From an uncultured Prevotellaceae bacterium (lineage in GTDB: Bacteria > Bacteroidota > Bacteroidia > Bacteroidales > Muribaculaceae), in assembly GCA_900316835.1 (NCBI GenBank), contig ONEL01000015.1:1-64000 (forward strand): a stretch of DNA of 64,000 nucleotides, written 5' to 3'. Numbering within the stretch: the stretch's first letter is position 1; the number at the start of each line of letters is the position of its first letter. Shown one piece after another: positions 43,384 to 51,764 of this stretch. The notes below the pieces were generated by a model, which made no database searches, was not told the DNA's origin, and was given only the letters and a program-made list of their open reading frames with translations. A program made the position numbers and the translations under genes.

Positions 43384-44403
43384 TCAGTTGCATTTTTTCA
43401 AGACAAGGATATCATTGCCATCGACGTGCATGGGGGTGGCATTTCTCATGCCCACTTCGGGGGCTTTGATGCCCTTGGTGAGCACCACAGGAGAAATCTC
43501 AATGCGGGCTTCATTCCAGCAGCCGGCGTTGATAAACTGTCGCAAGATGCTTGCTCCCCCCTCCACCATCACACTGGTGATGCCACGGCGGTAGAGGTCG
43601 CTGAGCCATGCTTGTGGCATAACATCGATGCGCGCCCATTCCACATTGCCTTTCACCTCGTCTTTCTTAATGTTGTAAATCAGCGTTTTCCCTCCATCGG
43701 TGAGTAAAAGACTATGGGAGGGCAACGACAAGTCACCATCAATTACCACTCGCAACGGCGAGCTACCACTCCAGTGCCGCGTTGTGAGCGATGGGTTATC
43801 GACAGCCACAGTTCGCGCACCCACCAAGATGGCATCCACCCTGGAGCGCTCGCTGTGCATGAGGCGCTGCGTTAGAGCGGTACTAAATCTCACTGCGCCA
43901 TCTTCATTTGCCATGAAGCCGTCGCGGCTTTGCGCCCACTTGAGCATCACCCAAGGTCGCTTAGTGGTGTGAGCTGTAAAAAAACGCTCGTTCAAGGCTT
44001 TACACTCATTTTCCAGCACTCCCACCGTGACGTTAATTCCTGCCTCTCGCAGCATTTCCACTCCTCGTCCGCTCACTTTTTCAAATGGGTCGAGGCAGCC
44101 CACCACCACTCGCTTGACGCCTTTTTCTATCAAGAGCTTGGCGCATGGTGGCGTTTTGCCATAGTGCGAACATGGCTCAAGAGTGACATAGATAGTGCTC
44201 TCGTGCAACACACTCTGGTCGTTGACGCTGGCGATGGCATTTACCTCGGCATGAGCTTGCCCACACTGGCGGTGAAATCCCTCTCCCACAATCATGCCAT
44301 CGCACACTACCACCGCGCCCACCATGGGATTGGGGGAAGTGTGTCCCGCGCCCTGCCTTGCCAGCTGTAACGCGCGACTCATATATTTCTCATCTATTGT
44401 CAT
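43384..44403 (-). CDS. ribD: Bifunctional riboflavin biosynthesis deaminase/reductase
   Basis: The start at 44403 (MTIDEKYM) gives 339 aa; the ATG at 44412 lies inside the -7 box. The N-terminal deaminase domain has the zinc-binding HAEVNAIA (H-A-E, about 50) and PCSHYGKTPPC (PCxxxGxxPPC, about 77), and NPMVGAVVV. The C-terminal RED reductase domain begins VMLKWAQSRDGFMA (about 155), with GARTVAVDNPSL and SVMVEGGASILRQFI. RibD converts the first pyrimidine of the pathway by deamination and reduction. Zinc and catalytic residues are all present. The mRNA may be leaderless. Confidence 0.94.
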   Translation of the reverse strand: MTIDEKYMSRALQLARQGAGHTSPNPMVGAVVVCDGMIVGEGFHRQCGQAHAEVNAIASVNDQSVLHESTIYVTLEPCSHYGKTPPCAKLLIEKGVKRVVVGCLDPFEKVSGRGVEMLREAGINVTVGVLENECKALNERFFTAHTTKRPWVMLKWAQSRDGFMANEDGAVRFSTALTQRLMHSERSRVDAILVGARTVAVDNPSLTTRHWSGSSPLRVVIDGDLSLPSHSLLLTDGGKTLIYNIKKDEVKGNVEWARIDVMPQAWLSDLYRRGITSVMVEGGASILRQFINAGCWNEARIEISPVVLTKGIKAPEVGMRNATPMHVDGNDILVLKKCN

Positions 44404-44410
44404 TTGTGGC

Positions 44411-44419
44411 ACAAAGTTA
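44411..44419 (-). promoter_or_regulatory. -7 box directly before the ribD start
   Basis: TAACTTTGT on the minus strand; TAACTTTG ends 8 bases before the ATG at 44403. The start of transcription should fall at or within about two bases of that codon. Confidence 0.55.
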
Positions 44420-44430
44420 CAACAAATACT

Positions 44431-44991
44431 TTACCATTGCAAATCGGGGCCGTTGAAAAAAAGGCCACACACTAGTGTGAGATAAGGAGGCATCGTGCCG
44501 GCACTACCCCACCGCATGTCAATGCCTAGCACTTCGCTTGCTGTGAGCGAGACATTGAAACCATAGGCCTCAAGCGAAGGACGCACCAGCTCGGGGTGGC
44601 GACACGGGTCGCCACTGGTGCGCGCGCATGGTGCCCCCTTGCAGTGTGGGCACTTTCCCACAAAACCGAATGCCATGCCCCGCGACACCTTTTCCAGTTC
44701 AAGCAATCGCTTGTTCACCCTTTCCAGCTCAGGCCACATGAGGTCGTAGACCCTATCGAGAGGCATCTTACTATCGTGAGGTGTGATTATTATACCCACA
44801 ATCAACACCTTTTCAAACGCCACCAAATCCTGCAATGTGTCGTGGTCGAATGGTGGACACCCCCATCGATTAGCATAATTAGGGCATTGGCGGCAACAAG
44901 CCTCAAAGGTGGGCACATCACGAAATTCACTCACATAACGCTCGCGCCCAATTATCGCCGCCAGCTCCTCAACATCATAGTTTTTTTCCAT
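44431..44991 (-). CDS. DUF2284 metal-binding protein
   Basis: The 186-aa protein from the ATG at 44991 contains a set of Cys and Gly residues typical of DUF2284: ACCRQCPNYANRWGCPPFDH (C-x2-C...C-P-P, about 32-52), and GKCPHCKGAPCARTSGDPCRH (about 130-150), together able to hold an Fe-S cluster or another metal. WGCPPFxxD is the family hallmark. It is probably cytoplasmic with unknown role. The start was chosen because an upstream Met overlaps the previous gene's stop. It follows the sulfatase-type gene by 7 bases and may be coupled to it. Confidence 0.82.
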   Translation of the reverse strand: MEKNYDVEELAAIIGRERYVSEFRDVPTFEACCRQCPNYANRWGCPPFDHDTLQDLVAFEKVLIVGIIITPHDSKMPLDRVYDLMWPELERVNKRLLELEKVSRGMAFGFVGKCPHCKGAPCARTSGDPCRHPELVRPSLEAYGFNVSLTASEVLGIDMRWGSAGTMPPYLTLVCGLFFNGPDLQW

Positions 44992-44998
44992 GCATTTT

Positions 44999-46789
44999 TT
45001 ATTTATCATATCGCCAATCAAAATTCACCACACGCTTGGGTGCCACATACTTATCATTAATCACGTCTCTGCCGGGTCGATAATAAGGAGTGGTGATGCC
45101 AGCAATTCCCAGCAACATTTGCCCAATGTCGTCGGTAGAGAAACGACGACTAGTGGCACTGGCAATTTGCTTCACCAGTCCAGGATGCCGCTCAATAAAA
45201 ACTGGCGAGCACCACACAACTAGTGGCACGTCGAACTGATAATGAAGCGTCTTATTTTCGTCACTATAATTAGAACTACCGCCTCCTTGCGGGCTACGCC
45301 CTATGCTAGGTCGATAATCGTAGATTTCCTCGCCATGGTCGCTCAGGTAAACCACCACAGCATCCCGCTTGCTGAACAACTCAAAAACATCACCCAGCAC
45401 ATGGTCGTTGTAGAGAGTGGCGTTATCGTAGTGAGCTATTTGCTCACGCATCTCTTGAGTGAGGAAAGCCTCCTTGCGGAACGTGTAATCGCTAGCGGTA
45501 AAACGGTCAAACCCAGCGCCATGAGGGTATCGCTTGCTAGCCATGATGTGCTGTCCCCGCAAGTGAAAAATCACCAGTCGCGGTTGAGCCACGCCACAGG
45601 CTTGAGAAGTAGCATAGCTGGCAATTATTTCACCATCGTAGTCGTAATTTTTACTATTGAGATTGCTGTAACACAATTTCCTCACATCGGGGTGATAGAT
45701 AAAACCATTTAGCCCGCGCGCGTAATCGGTCGCGGAGAAAAAGTCGCGCTGGTTGTCCCACAGATCCACCTGGTATCCGGCACTCTTTAAAATCGCCGCC
45801 ACCAGGGGGCACTGTTGCCACTGCTCGCCATGATTAACACTATTGAGGCTCAGCAAAACACGCATGGTCATGTTAGTGTTGTTGAAAGGACTCACAGCAT
45901 CGTCAAACGCCCACAGCCTGCCCCGCCGCTGCTCACGACTCATGCAAGGTGTGGTGGGGAGCGGATAGCCGTAGATTCCAGCGTGCGACTTGATATAGGA
46001 TTCCCCTATCACCAGCACTAGCGTGGGAGCATTTTCCATGCGGCGTACAGGTGTTGCCACAGCTTTGCGAGTGACTGCGATAGCTTCGAGAGTGAGCTCG
46101 TCAGTGTGCCGCATGGCTAGCCCGCAAAACATCAGGTTAGAAATAGCGTCAAGTCCAAAGGAGTCGTTATATTGCTTATGGTCTCTTGCCACCAGCGACC
46201 ATGCCATAGCCCAAGTGGTTGGGGCGCATGCCGCACCTATCAGCGCAGCCAGCAACACTGGCGCAATCACTCTTCTCATGCGAGAAGAAGACTCATGGTT
46301 GTAGCGGTGCCACCTCAAGTCAATTACTATCCACAGTGCCAAAATCACCAGCATAGTTATTGCCAGCCACATTCCATTGCCATGGATAAAATAGGTGGAT
46401 AGGAACTCGGTAGCCTCAGCACTGTTAGTCTGGGCTACGAAAGAGAAGATCTCGGGCGTGAGACGGGTGCTATAGTTTATCATCAAGAAACAATAGGTGG
46501 CAAGTGCTATCATAGCCACTAGAGCCAGCAACCATCGCAACACTCGCCAGCGCGCCAGGGTAGCGACGAGAGTTGCCAGCACCACAGCCAGCGCTACCGA
46601 GCACGTCATGATGCGCAGCAACCCCAGCACATACCGCACCGTGGGATACTCCAGTTGCCACAGCTTGGGCAAGTCGCCCACAGCAGGTGCCGCAAGCGCC
46701 ACAACCCACAGCACCAGCAACGGCAAGTTCCGCATCACAATGCTGACTACTGCTGTTATTGCCGTCGATAATCTCTCACTTAGCTTCAT
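44999..46789 (-). CDS. Phosphoethanolamine transferase (EptA-like sulfatase-fold)
   Basis: A 596-aa inner-membrane protein: five helices in residues 1-220, then a periplasmic alkaline-phosphatase-fold domain. LVLVIGESYIKSHAGIYGYP (about 260) is the metal-binding and nucleophile region: the usual GET/SARR-type Thr position reads GES here, with a Ser. TTPCMSREQRRGRLWAFDDA, NNTNMTMRV and VVVYLSDHGEEIYDY (DHG metal ligands, about 500) follow. Such enzymes move phosphoethanolamine from phosphatidylethanolamine to lipid A or glycans, changing surface charge and polymyxin resistance. Which acceptor is used here is unknown. A -7 box abuts the start, suggesting a leaderless mRNA. Confidence 0.85.
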   Translation of the reverse strand: MKLSERLSTAITAVVSIVMRNLPLLVLWVVALAAPAVGDLPKLWQLEYPTVRYVLGLLRIMTCSVALAVVLATLVATLARWRVLRWLLALVAMIALATYCFLMINYSTRLTPEIFSFVAQTNSAEATEFLSTYFIHGNGMWLAITMLVILALWIVIDLRWHRYNHESSSRMRRVIAPVLLAALIGAACAPTTWAMAWSLVARDHKQYNDSFGLDAISNLMFCGLAMRHTDELTLEAIAVTRKAVATPVRRMENAPTLVLVIGESYIKSHAGIYGYPLPTTPCMSREQRRGRLWAFDDAVSPFNNTNMTMRVLLSLNSVNHGEQWQQCPLVAAILKSAGYQVDLWDNQRDFFSATDYARGLNGFIYHPDVRKLCYSNLNSKNYDYDGEIIASYATSQACGVAQPRLVIFHLRGQHIMASKRYPHGAGFDRFTASDYTFRKEAFLTQEMREQIAHYDNATLYNDHVLGDVFELFSKRDAVVVYLSDHGEEIYDYRPSIGRSPQGGGSSNYSDENKTLHYQFDVPLVVWCSPVFIERHPGLVKQIASATSRRFSTDDIGQMLLGIAGITTPYYRPGRDVINDKYVAPKRVVNFDWRYDK

Positions 46790-46795
46790 AGACTA

Positions 46796-46803
46796 CAAAA
46801 GTA
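46796..46803 (-). promoter_or_regulatory. -7 box directly before the EptA-like start
   Basis: TACTTTTG on the minus strand (46803-46796) fits TAnnTTTG and ends 6 bases before the ATG at 46789. Confidence 0.45.
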
Positions 46804-46837
46804 CATAAAAAATCCCATAGCACAAAACATCACCCCA

Positions 46838-46870
46838 TTTGCATTTTTAATATTTTACACTTATCTTTGC
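46838..46870 (+). promoter_or_regulatory. Consensus promoter for the TolB-like/amidase pair
   Basis: TTTG (46838-46841), a 20-bp spacer and TATCTTTGC (46862-46870). This is one of the best promoter matches in the window. The leader before the ATG at 46922 is about 45 bases. Confidence 0.75.
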
Positions 46871-46921
46871 AAAAAAGAAACAAAATACCAACAAAAACAT
46901 CATAAAATTAATCAATTTACA

Positions 46922-47812
46922 ATGAAAAGAAGACTTTTATTATTAATGTGGATTGCGGCATTGACAGTTACCGCACAGCAGGTGAGAGTGACAAGTGTCA
47001 CACCACTGCTCAATGCCTCGCAAGCCGGCTTTTACCCCTCGCTAAACAAGAGTGGCGACAAGATTTTATTTAGCGATGCCGATGCTCATGGGCTTGTGAT
47101 GCTCGACCTGAAATCACACGTGGCTACTACCATCAGCAAGCTTGATGGCGCCGGCTTTGATGCCAAGTGGAGCAACGACGGTGATGTGTACTATGTCACC
47201 AGCAAGGTTGACCCCAAGAGCAAGCTGGTGTATCGCACAGGCATGCGATACTCAACCGAGCGAGACTTGAGCGAGGTAGTGCTTGAGGCACAGCATGGAG
47301 CCGTGCTCCCCGAGGTGGGAAGCAAGGGCATGGCACTGAAAGGCACCACACGCTCCTTCGCAAGTTCCAATAATCGTGGTACAAGCCTTTACACCACTGG
47401 CTCACAGGTTATTATAACCCACAATGGCGCAGTGCACCGGTACACCCCGGTTGAGAGTTATGCCGGCTACTTGTGGCCATCACTTTCACCCAGTGGCGAC
47501 AAGGTTGCATTCTTTGCCGCTGGTCGTGGCATTGTTGTTATTGACCTCAATGGCAACATCCTGGCTGAGCTTGGCAACTATGAAATGCCCTCATGGTACA
47601 ACAACGACTACCTGGTGGCTCAAAACACCAGCGACGACGGTTACCAGTTCACCTCGTCGCAAATCTTGTTACTCAAGGCCGATGGCTCTTTCAAGCACGA
47701 GCTCACCCCAAGCACATCGATGACCATGCAACCCACCTGTGGCGGTGGCAAGATCGCTTACACCACCATAGACGGCAAACTCACAATGATAACTATTGAT
47801 ATTGTTGAATAA
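46922..47812 (+). CDS. TolB-like/WD40-like (PD40) secreted protein
   Basis: A 296-aa protein with a signal peptide (MKRRLLLLMWIAALTVTAQ) and a propeller of PD40-type repeats: AGFYPSLNKSGDKILFSDA, AGFDAKWSNDGDVYYVTSK, YLWPSLSPSGDKVAFFAAGR and YEMPSWYNNDYLVAQNTSDD, each with the pattern P-x-(F/W)-S-P-(D/S)-G-x-x. Family members bind proteins or glycan surfaces at the periplasmic face. The gene lies 18 bases before the amidase gene, so these two secreted proteins should act together. No tolB operon partners are near. Confidence 0.8.
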   Translation: MKRRLLLLMWIAALTVTAQQVRVTSVTPLLNASQAGFYPSLNKSGDKILFSDADAHGLVMLDLKSHVATTISKLDGAGFDAKWSNDGDVYYVTSKVDPKSKLVYRTGMRYSTERDLSEVVLEAQHGAVLPEVGSKGMALKGTTRSFASSNNRGTSLYTTGSQVIITHNGAVHRYTPVESYAGYLWPSLSPSGDKVAFFAAGRGIVVIDLNGNILAELGNYEMPSWYNNDYLVAQNTSDDGYQFTSSQILLLKADGSFKHELTPSTSMTMQPTCGGGKIAYTTIDGKLTMITIDIVE

Positions 47813-47830
47813 ATAAAACTGCAACGCATT

Positions 47831-50431
47831 ATGAAAAAAATATTCTACACTCTAGCGATAATGATAGTTGCAGCAACAGCAACAACATTAGCAAGTGGTC
47901 AAACAAAACCACACGTGTATATTAATCCTGGTCATGGCGGGCACGACAGCGATGACCGCAACGTGGTCATCTACCCCTATGCCGCCGGCGACACCGCAGG
48001 ATACTGGGAGTCAAATTCCAACCTCAAGAAAGGTTTCGCACTCAACAACTGCTTGCGCGCTAAAGGGTACACTACAAGCATGTCGCGCGTGACAAACACC
48101 ACCAGCGACGACCTGGCACTCTCAACCATCGTGGCACTATGCAACAGCAGCGGTGCCGATATTTTCTATTCCATTCACAGCAACGCCACCGGTGTACCCA
48201 GTCGCCGCAATCACATTCTGGGATTGTATCGCGGTCCCACAGGGTCGCCAGTGGTGCCCAACAGCGACGTGCTGGCATCAAAACTAGCACAGCGCTTGCA
48301 AGTGAACCAAGCCGCCGTGTGGACCAGTAACTACCAGCTGGCTGGCGACTTCACTTTCTACCCCGACTGGAACAATGCCGGGCTGGGCGTGTTGCGCGGC
48401 AACACTGCGGTGTCGATGCTCAGCGAGGGGTCGTTCCACGACTATATCCCCGAGACCTATCGCCTGATGAACGATAACTACTGCTGGATGGAAGGCTGGA
48501 ACTTTTCGCTAGGCGCCGATGACTACTTTGGCTACACCGACTTTGGCAAAGGATGTGTAGCGGGAAACCTGCGCGACAACCGCCTGCCACGCGTGATGGG
48601 TGGATTCATCATGTTTGGCGACGACAACCGTGAGCCGGTGAGCAACGCCACTGTGGTACTCCTGGCGAGCGACGGCACCACCCCACTCGACACTTGCTAC
48701 ACCGACGACCTCTACAATGGCATCTACGCTTTCAAGATGCTTGACCCCGGAACTTATTATATTAAAGTGGAGCAAGAGCACTACTATGGCCAAACCAAGG
48801 AGGTAACCATCGAGGCCAACAAATCGACCTACTGCAATTTCGACCTAGCAAGAGTGCGCGAAACGCCACCCGAGGTCATCAACTACTCACCAGTGTGGCA
48901 CACAGGAGACGCACCCTTGAAAGCCAACACCCCTATTGTGATTGAGTTTAACTGGGACATGAACACCGAGGTCACCGAGGCGGCATTCCACATTGAACCA
49001 GCAGTGGAGGGCACTTTCAGGTGGGAAGACAGCAACTACCGCATGATTTTTGAACCTGTCGACGCCTATGATGTAAACACCCTCTACACAGTCACGCTCG
49101 ACACTAGCGCCGAGCATGGTGGCGGAATGAAGCTACAAGAGCCTTTCCAGCTGCAGTTCTTGACCACCTACCGCAAGTATCTCGAAGTTATCGACATCTT
49201 CCCACACGAGGCCGACCCCGTTCACTATAAGAACGCAACCATTGAGCTACGCACCGATTCCATGCTCAACAATAGCTACTACTACGACAAGATTATTGTT
49301 ACTGACAAGGACGGCAATGCCTTAACCTACAACCGCAGGAGCACCAAGAGTGGCAAAGCGGGAGAGGCATTCGGCTACATTCGCATCCCTATAGCAACCA
49401 GCATGACAGTGGGCGATGAGTACACTCTCACCATCTCAAAAGAGCTAGACGACACCGCGGGTATTCATCTGCCCGAGGCGATAGTGCACAAATTCGTAGC
49501 GGTTGATGCTGGCGAAGAGAAACCTAATGCCACTGTGATCGAAGACTTTGAGGACGCAAGCACATTCACAATGGCAGGCATTACCGATAATTATACCGAT
49601 GCCACATTAAGCGCTTCGACCGATCGTCTCTTTGGCAGCAAGTCGCTTCAAGTTAAATATACATGCGACGGAGAAGGCGGGGGACAATACCTCTTCACCA
49701 GCACAACTCTTAACGAAGCCACCGTCACTAGTAACGACCAGCTGTCACTACATGTCAATGGCGACATGAGCAACGTGAAACTGTTAATGACCCTCAAGAG
49801 CACCGACGATGAGGAGAAGATTATTGACTTCGGCGAAATCAACTTCCACGGCTGGCGGTACGTTACAGGCACAGGTCAGCTCACTCCAGGAAAGACCTAC
49901 AATATTGAGACGATATCAATCATCAGTGATGAAGATGCTCTCATCAAGAATGCCACCATCAAGCTCGACAATTTACTCAAGAGCATCAAGAGCAACGTCG
50001 CAGGCGATGTAAACGGTGATGGCGAAGTAACTGGCAGCGATGTTACCGCTCTATATAATCACATCCTCTTCAGCGTAGACACTACCCCAATCTTTAATGG
50101 CGACCAAAATGGCGACGGGGAGATTACAGGCAGCGATGTGACAGCCGTTTACAACATTATCCTGGGTTTGAGCGCAAGTAATGCTCCCGCCACCTCGAGA
50201 GCTCAGGAAAACAACGGTGTTAAACTCAGTTCCATGCCTGCAAGCGATTATATTGTAGCAAGTGCACGTGGCTACATCCAGGGGGTTGAACTCTACGACA
50301 TGAGTGGCAACCTCGTGTCTCGCAATGGAGGAAACTACGTGAACGTTTCGGGCATCAAAGCTGGGGCATATATATTAAAGGTATACACCACAGCATCGGT
50401 CACCACCCACAAGGTGGCAGTGAAGCATTGA
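47831..50431 (+). CDS. Secreted N-acetylmuramoyl-L-alanine amidase with dockerin-like and T9SS tail
   Basis: An 866-aa secreted protein. After a signal peptide (about 1-23) comes an Amidase_3 domain (about 28-215): HVYINPGHGGHD with zinc ligand His, the Glu ligand in YWESNSNLKKGFAL, FYSIHSNAT with the second His, and a Glu in SMLSEGSFHDYI. Then a carboxypeptidase-regulatory-like domain (about 255-335), Ig-like domains (about 345-560), a discoidin-like segment, two dockerin-like repeats GDVNGDGEVTGSDVTALYNH and GDQNGDGEITGSDVTAVYNI, and a type 9 secretion sorting domain at the end (GVELYDMSGNLVSRN ... GAYILKVYT). It should cleave peptidoglycan stem peptides outside the cell or at the surface. 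The dockerin-like tail is shared with the BspA-type gene at 55381. Confidence 0.88.
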   Translation: MKKIFYTLAIMIVAATATTLASGQTKPHVYINPGHGGHDSDDRNVVIYPYAAGDTAGYWESNSNLKKGFALNNCLRAKGYTTSMSRVTNTTSDDLALSTIVALCNSSGADIFYSIHSNATGVPSRRNHILGLYRGPTGSPVVPNSDVLASKLAQRLQVNQAAVWTSNYQLAGDFTFYPDWNNAGLGVLRGNTAVSMLSEGSFHDYIPETYRLMNDNYCWMEGWNFSLGADDYFGYTDFGKGCVAGNLRDNRLPRVMGGFIMFGDDNREPVSNATVVLLASDGTTPLDTCYTDDLYNGIYAFKMLDPGTYYIKVEQEHYYGQTKEVTIEANKSTYCNFDLARVRETPPEVINYSPVWHTGDAPLKANTPIVIEFNWDMNTEVTEAAFHIEPAVEGTFRWEDSNYRMIFEPVDAYDVNTLYTVTLDTSAEHGGGMKLQEPFQLQFLTTYRKYLEVIDIFPHEADPVHYKNATIELRTDSMLNNSYYYDKIIVTDKDGNALTYNRRSTKSGKAGEAFGYIRIPIATSMTVGDEYTLTISKELDDTAGIHLPEAIVHKFVAVDAGEEKPNATVIEDFEDASTFTMAGITDNYTDATLSASTDRLFGSKSLQVKYTCDGEGGGQYLFTSTTLNEATVTSNDQLSLHVNGDMSNVKLLMTLKSTDDEEKIIDFGEINFHGWRYVTGTGQLTPGKTYNIETISIISDEDALIKNATIKLDNLLKSIKSNVAGDVNGDGEVTGSDVTALYNHILFSVDTTPIFNGDQNGDGEITGSDVTAVYNIILGLSASNAPATSRAQENNGVKLSSMPASDYIVASARGYIQGVELYDMSGNLVSRNGGNYVNVSGIKAGAYILKVYTTASVTTHKVAVKH

Positions 50432-50493
50432 TTAACGTGAAAGTATATCAAAACGCGCCATTGCCCTTAGCTTAGGGCACAGCAAAACATTAT

Positions 50494-50540
50494 AAACTAC
50501 AGATTAATCTGAACAATCATATTAATCTGTAGTTTTTATT
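50494..50540 (+). terminator. Terminator after the amidase gene
   Basis: Stem AAACTACAGATTAAT (50494-50508) with ATTAATCTGTAGTTT (50521-50535), 15 bp perfect and a 12-nt loop, then TTATTTG. It is 63 bases after the stop codon. Confidence 0.8.
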
Positions 50541-50712
50541 TGTAACAAACTTTACAATAGTCACATGGGTTGCGTTTGATATTCATCGTTTTGAGAGAAT
50601 TACATTATTTATCACCTAAGCACAAATCTTAACATATCGACAACCATTTAGTTAATTTGTGCTTTATGGTGTTAAACTTCATGTAATTAGGATTTATTAA
50701 AATAATAATTTA

Positions 50713-50721
50713 TAAATTTGC
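50713..50721 (+). promoter_or_regulatory. -7 box for the kinase gene
   Basis: TAAATTTGC matches the consensus; leader about 70 bases before the ATG at 50796. No TTTG at -33. Confidence 0.45.
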
Positions 50722-50795
50722 AACCGTTAATCTCTCCACCATAATTTTAAGACACAAAAACTGCAAATAAAGAAACCTAATTCACGTTCACACAG

Positions 50796-51665
50796 ATGGG
50801 TGCAAGTCAATTTGCCAAAGTTATAGCAGAGAGCTCTTCAACAGGCTCGGAATGGAGCCTCGTAGATGGCAACAATGTAGTTGCTCATGCTATCATATCA
50901 AGCATTAACCCCTACTTTCAAACTCGCAGGGAAATAAGCCATATCATTCGCCTTGAGCTACCGCGCGAGTTCTTTAAGCGTCGCTGGGACAAAGTATTGT
51001 TCTATGGCGCCGGTTGCTCCACTCCCGAGAGGAAGAAAATGGTAGAGCTTTCGCTAGTTGCACAGTTCAAAACTCCGGTGATAGTTGAGAGCGACCTTGT
51101 GGGTGCCGCCCACGGCTTGTTGCAGCACGACGCGGGCTTAGCCTGCATCCTCAGCACCGGTTCCAACTCATGCTTCTACGACGGCGAGCGCATCACAAAG
51201 AGTGTCACCTCAGGAGGTTTCATCCTTGGCGATGAGGGTAGCGGCTCAGCAATGGGCAGGTTGTTCTTGAGTGACGTGCTCAAAGATCTGGCTCCACGCG
51301 AGCTCATCGAGGAGTTCTACGCCGTGAACAAGACTAATGCCGCCGGTATCATGGATGCCGTGTATAATAATCCTCACGCTAACCACAACCTGCATGACTA
51401 CTCGTTCTTCCTGGCCGATCATCTCGACAACGAGTATGCCTATAACCTTGTGAGCAACGAGATAAAACACTTCTTCGAGCGCAACTTGTGCCAATATGAC
51501 TACAAAGACTACCCCGTGTGCTTTGTAGGCTCGGTAGCGACACGTTACTCCGAAATATTACTGCAAGTAGCTTACAGTTATAATGTTAACGTCAAGAAAA
51601 TCGTTAGCGACTCAATGCCTGGCCTTGTAGCCTATCACTCGGTAAACTTTAGAGCAAATCAATAA
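50796..51665 (+). CDS. BadF/BcrA ATPase-family, GlcNAc kinase-like protein
   Basis: A 289-aa ASKHA-fold protein. N-terminal phosphate loop KVIAESSSTGSEWSLVDGN corresponds to A-D-S/G-G-S-T-K-T-x-W of N-acetylglucosamine kinases but with D changed to E and K-T to G-S. LACILSTGSNSCFYDG (about 108-123) is the second phosphate motif, and GFILGDEGSGSAMGRLFL (about 135) the third; YPVCFVGSVATRYSEILLQV (about 240) contains the adenosine motif. Related Bacteroidota proteins are annotated as N-acetylglucosamine kinase. The altered first loop leaves activity uncertain, since many such proteins keep the fold with another role. It ends at a strong terminator (51704-51747). Confidence 0.78.
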   Translation: MGASQFAKVIAESSSTGSEWSLVDGNNVVAHAIISSINPYFQTRREISHIIRLELPREFFKRRWDKVLFYGAGCSTPERKKMVELSLVAQFKTPVIVESDLVGAAHGLLQHDAGLACILSTGSNSCFYDGERITKSVTSGGFILGDEGSGSAMGRLFLSDVLKDLAPRELIEEFYAVNKTNAAGIMDAVYNNPHANHNLHDYSFFLADHLDNEYAYNLVSNEIKHFFERNLCQYDYKDYPVCFVGSVATRYSEILLQVAYSYNVNVKKIVSDSMPGLVAYHSVNFRANQ

Positions 51666-51703
51666 AGCCAGCGTGCAATAGCCCCTGGCGCATTGCGACC
51701 CAT

Positions 51704-51747
51704 AAAGAAATCTTCATCACCGCTATTGTGGTAATGAAGATTTCTTT
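51704..51747. terminator. Bidirectional terminator between convergent genes
   Basis: A 14-bp perfect stem, AAAGAAATCTTCAT (51704-51717) with ATGAAGATTTCTTT (51734-51747), extended by ACC/GGT near the loop. TTT follows on the right and AAA-rich sequence on the left. It lies between the kinase stop and the ADP-ribosylglycohydrolase stop. Confidence 0.85.
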
Positions 51748-51764
51748 TTTCTAATTCCCGGAAT

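Larger units (their letters stand above)
50432..50795. other. Intergenic stretch with terminator and promoter
   Basis: Contains a GCCCT/AGGGC minor hairpin (50463-50478), the amidase terminator (50494-50535) and a -7 box (50713-50721). The 170 bases between terminator and -7 box are AT-rich; I see nothing else. Confidence 0.6.
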
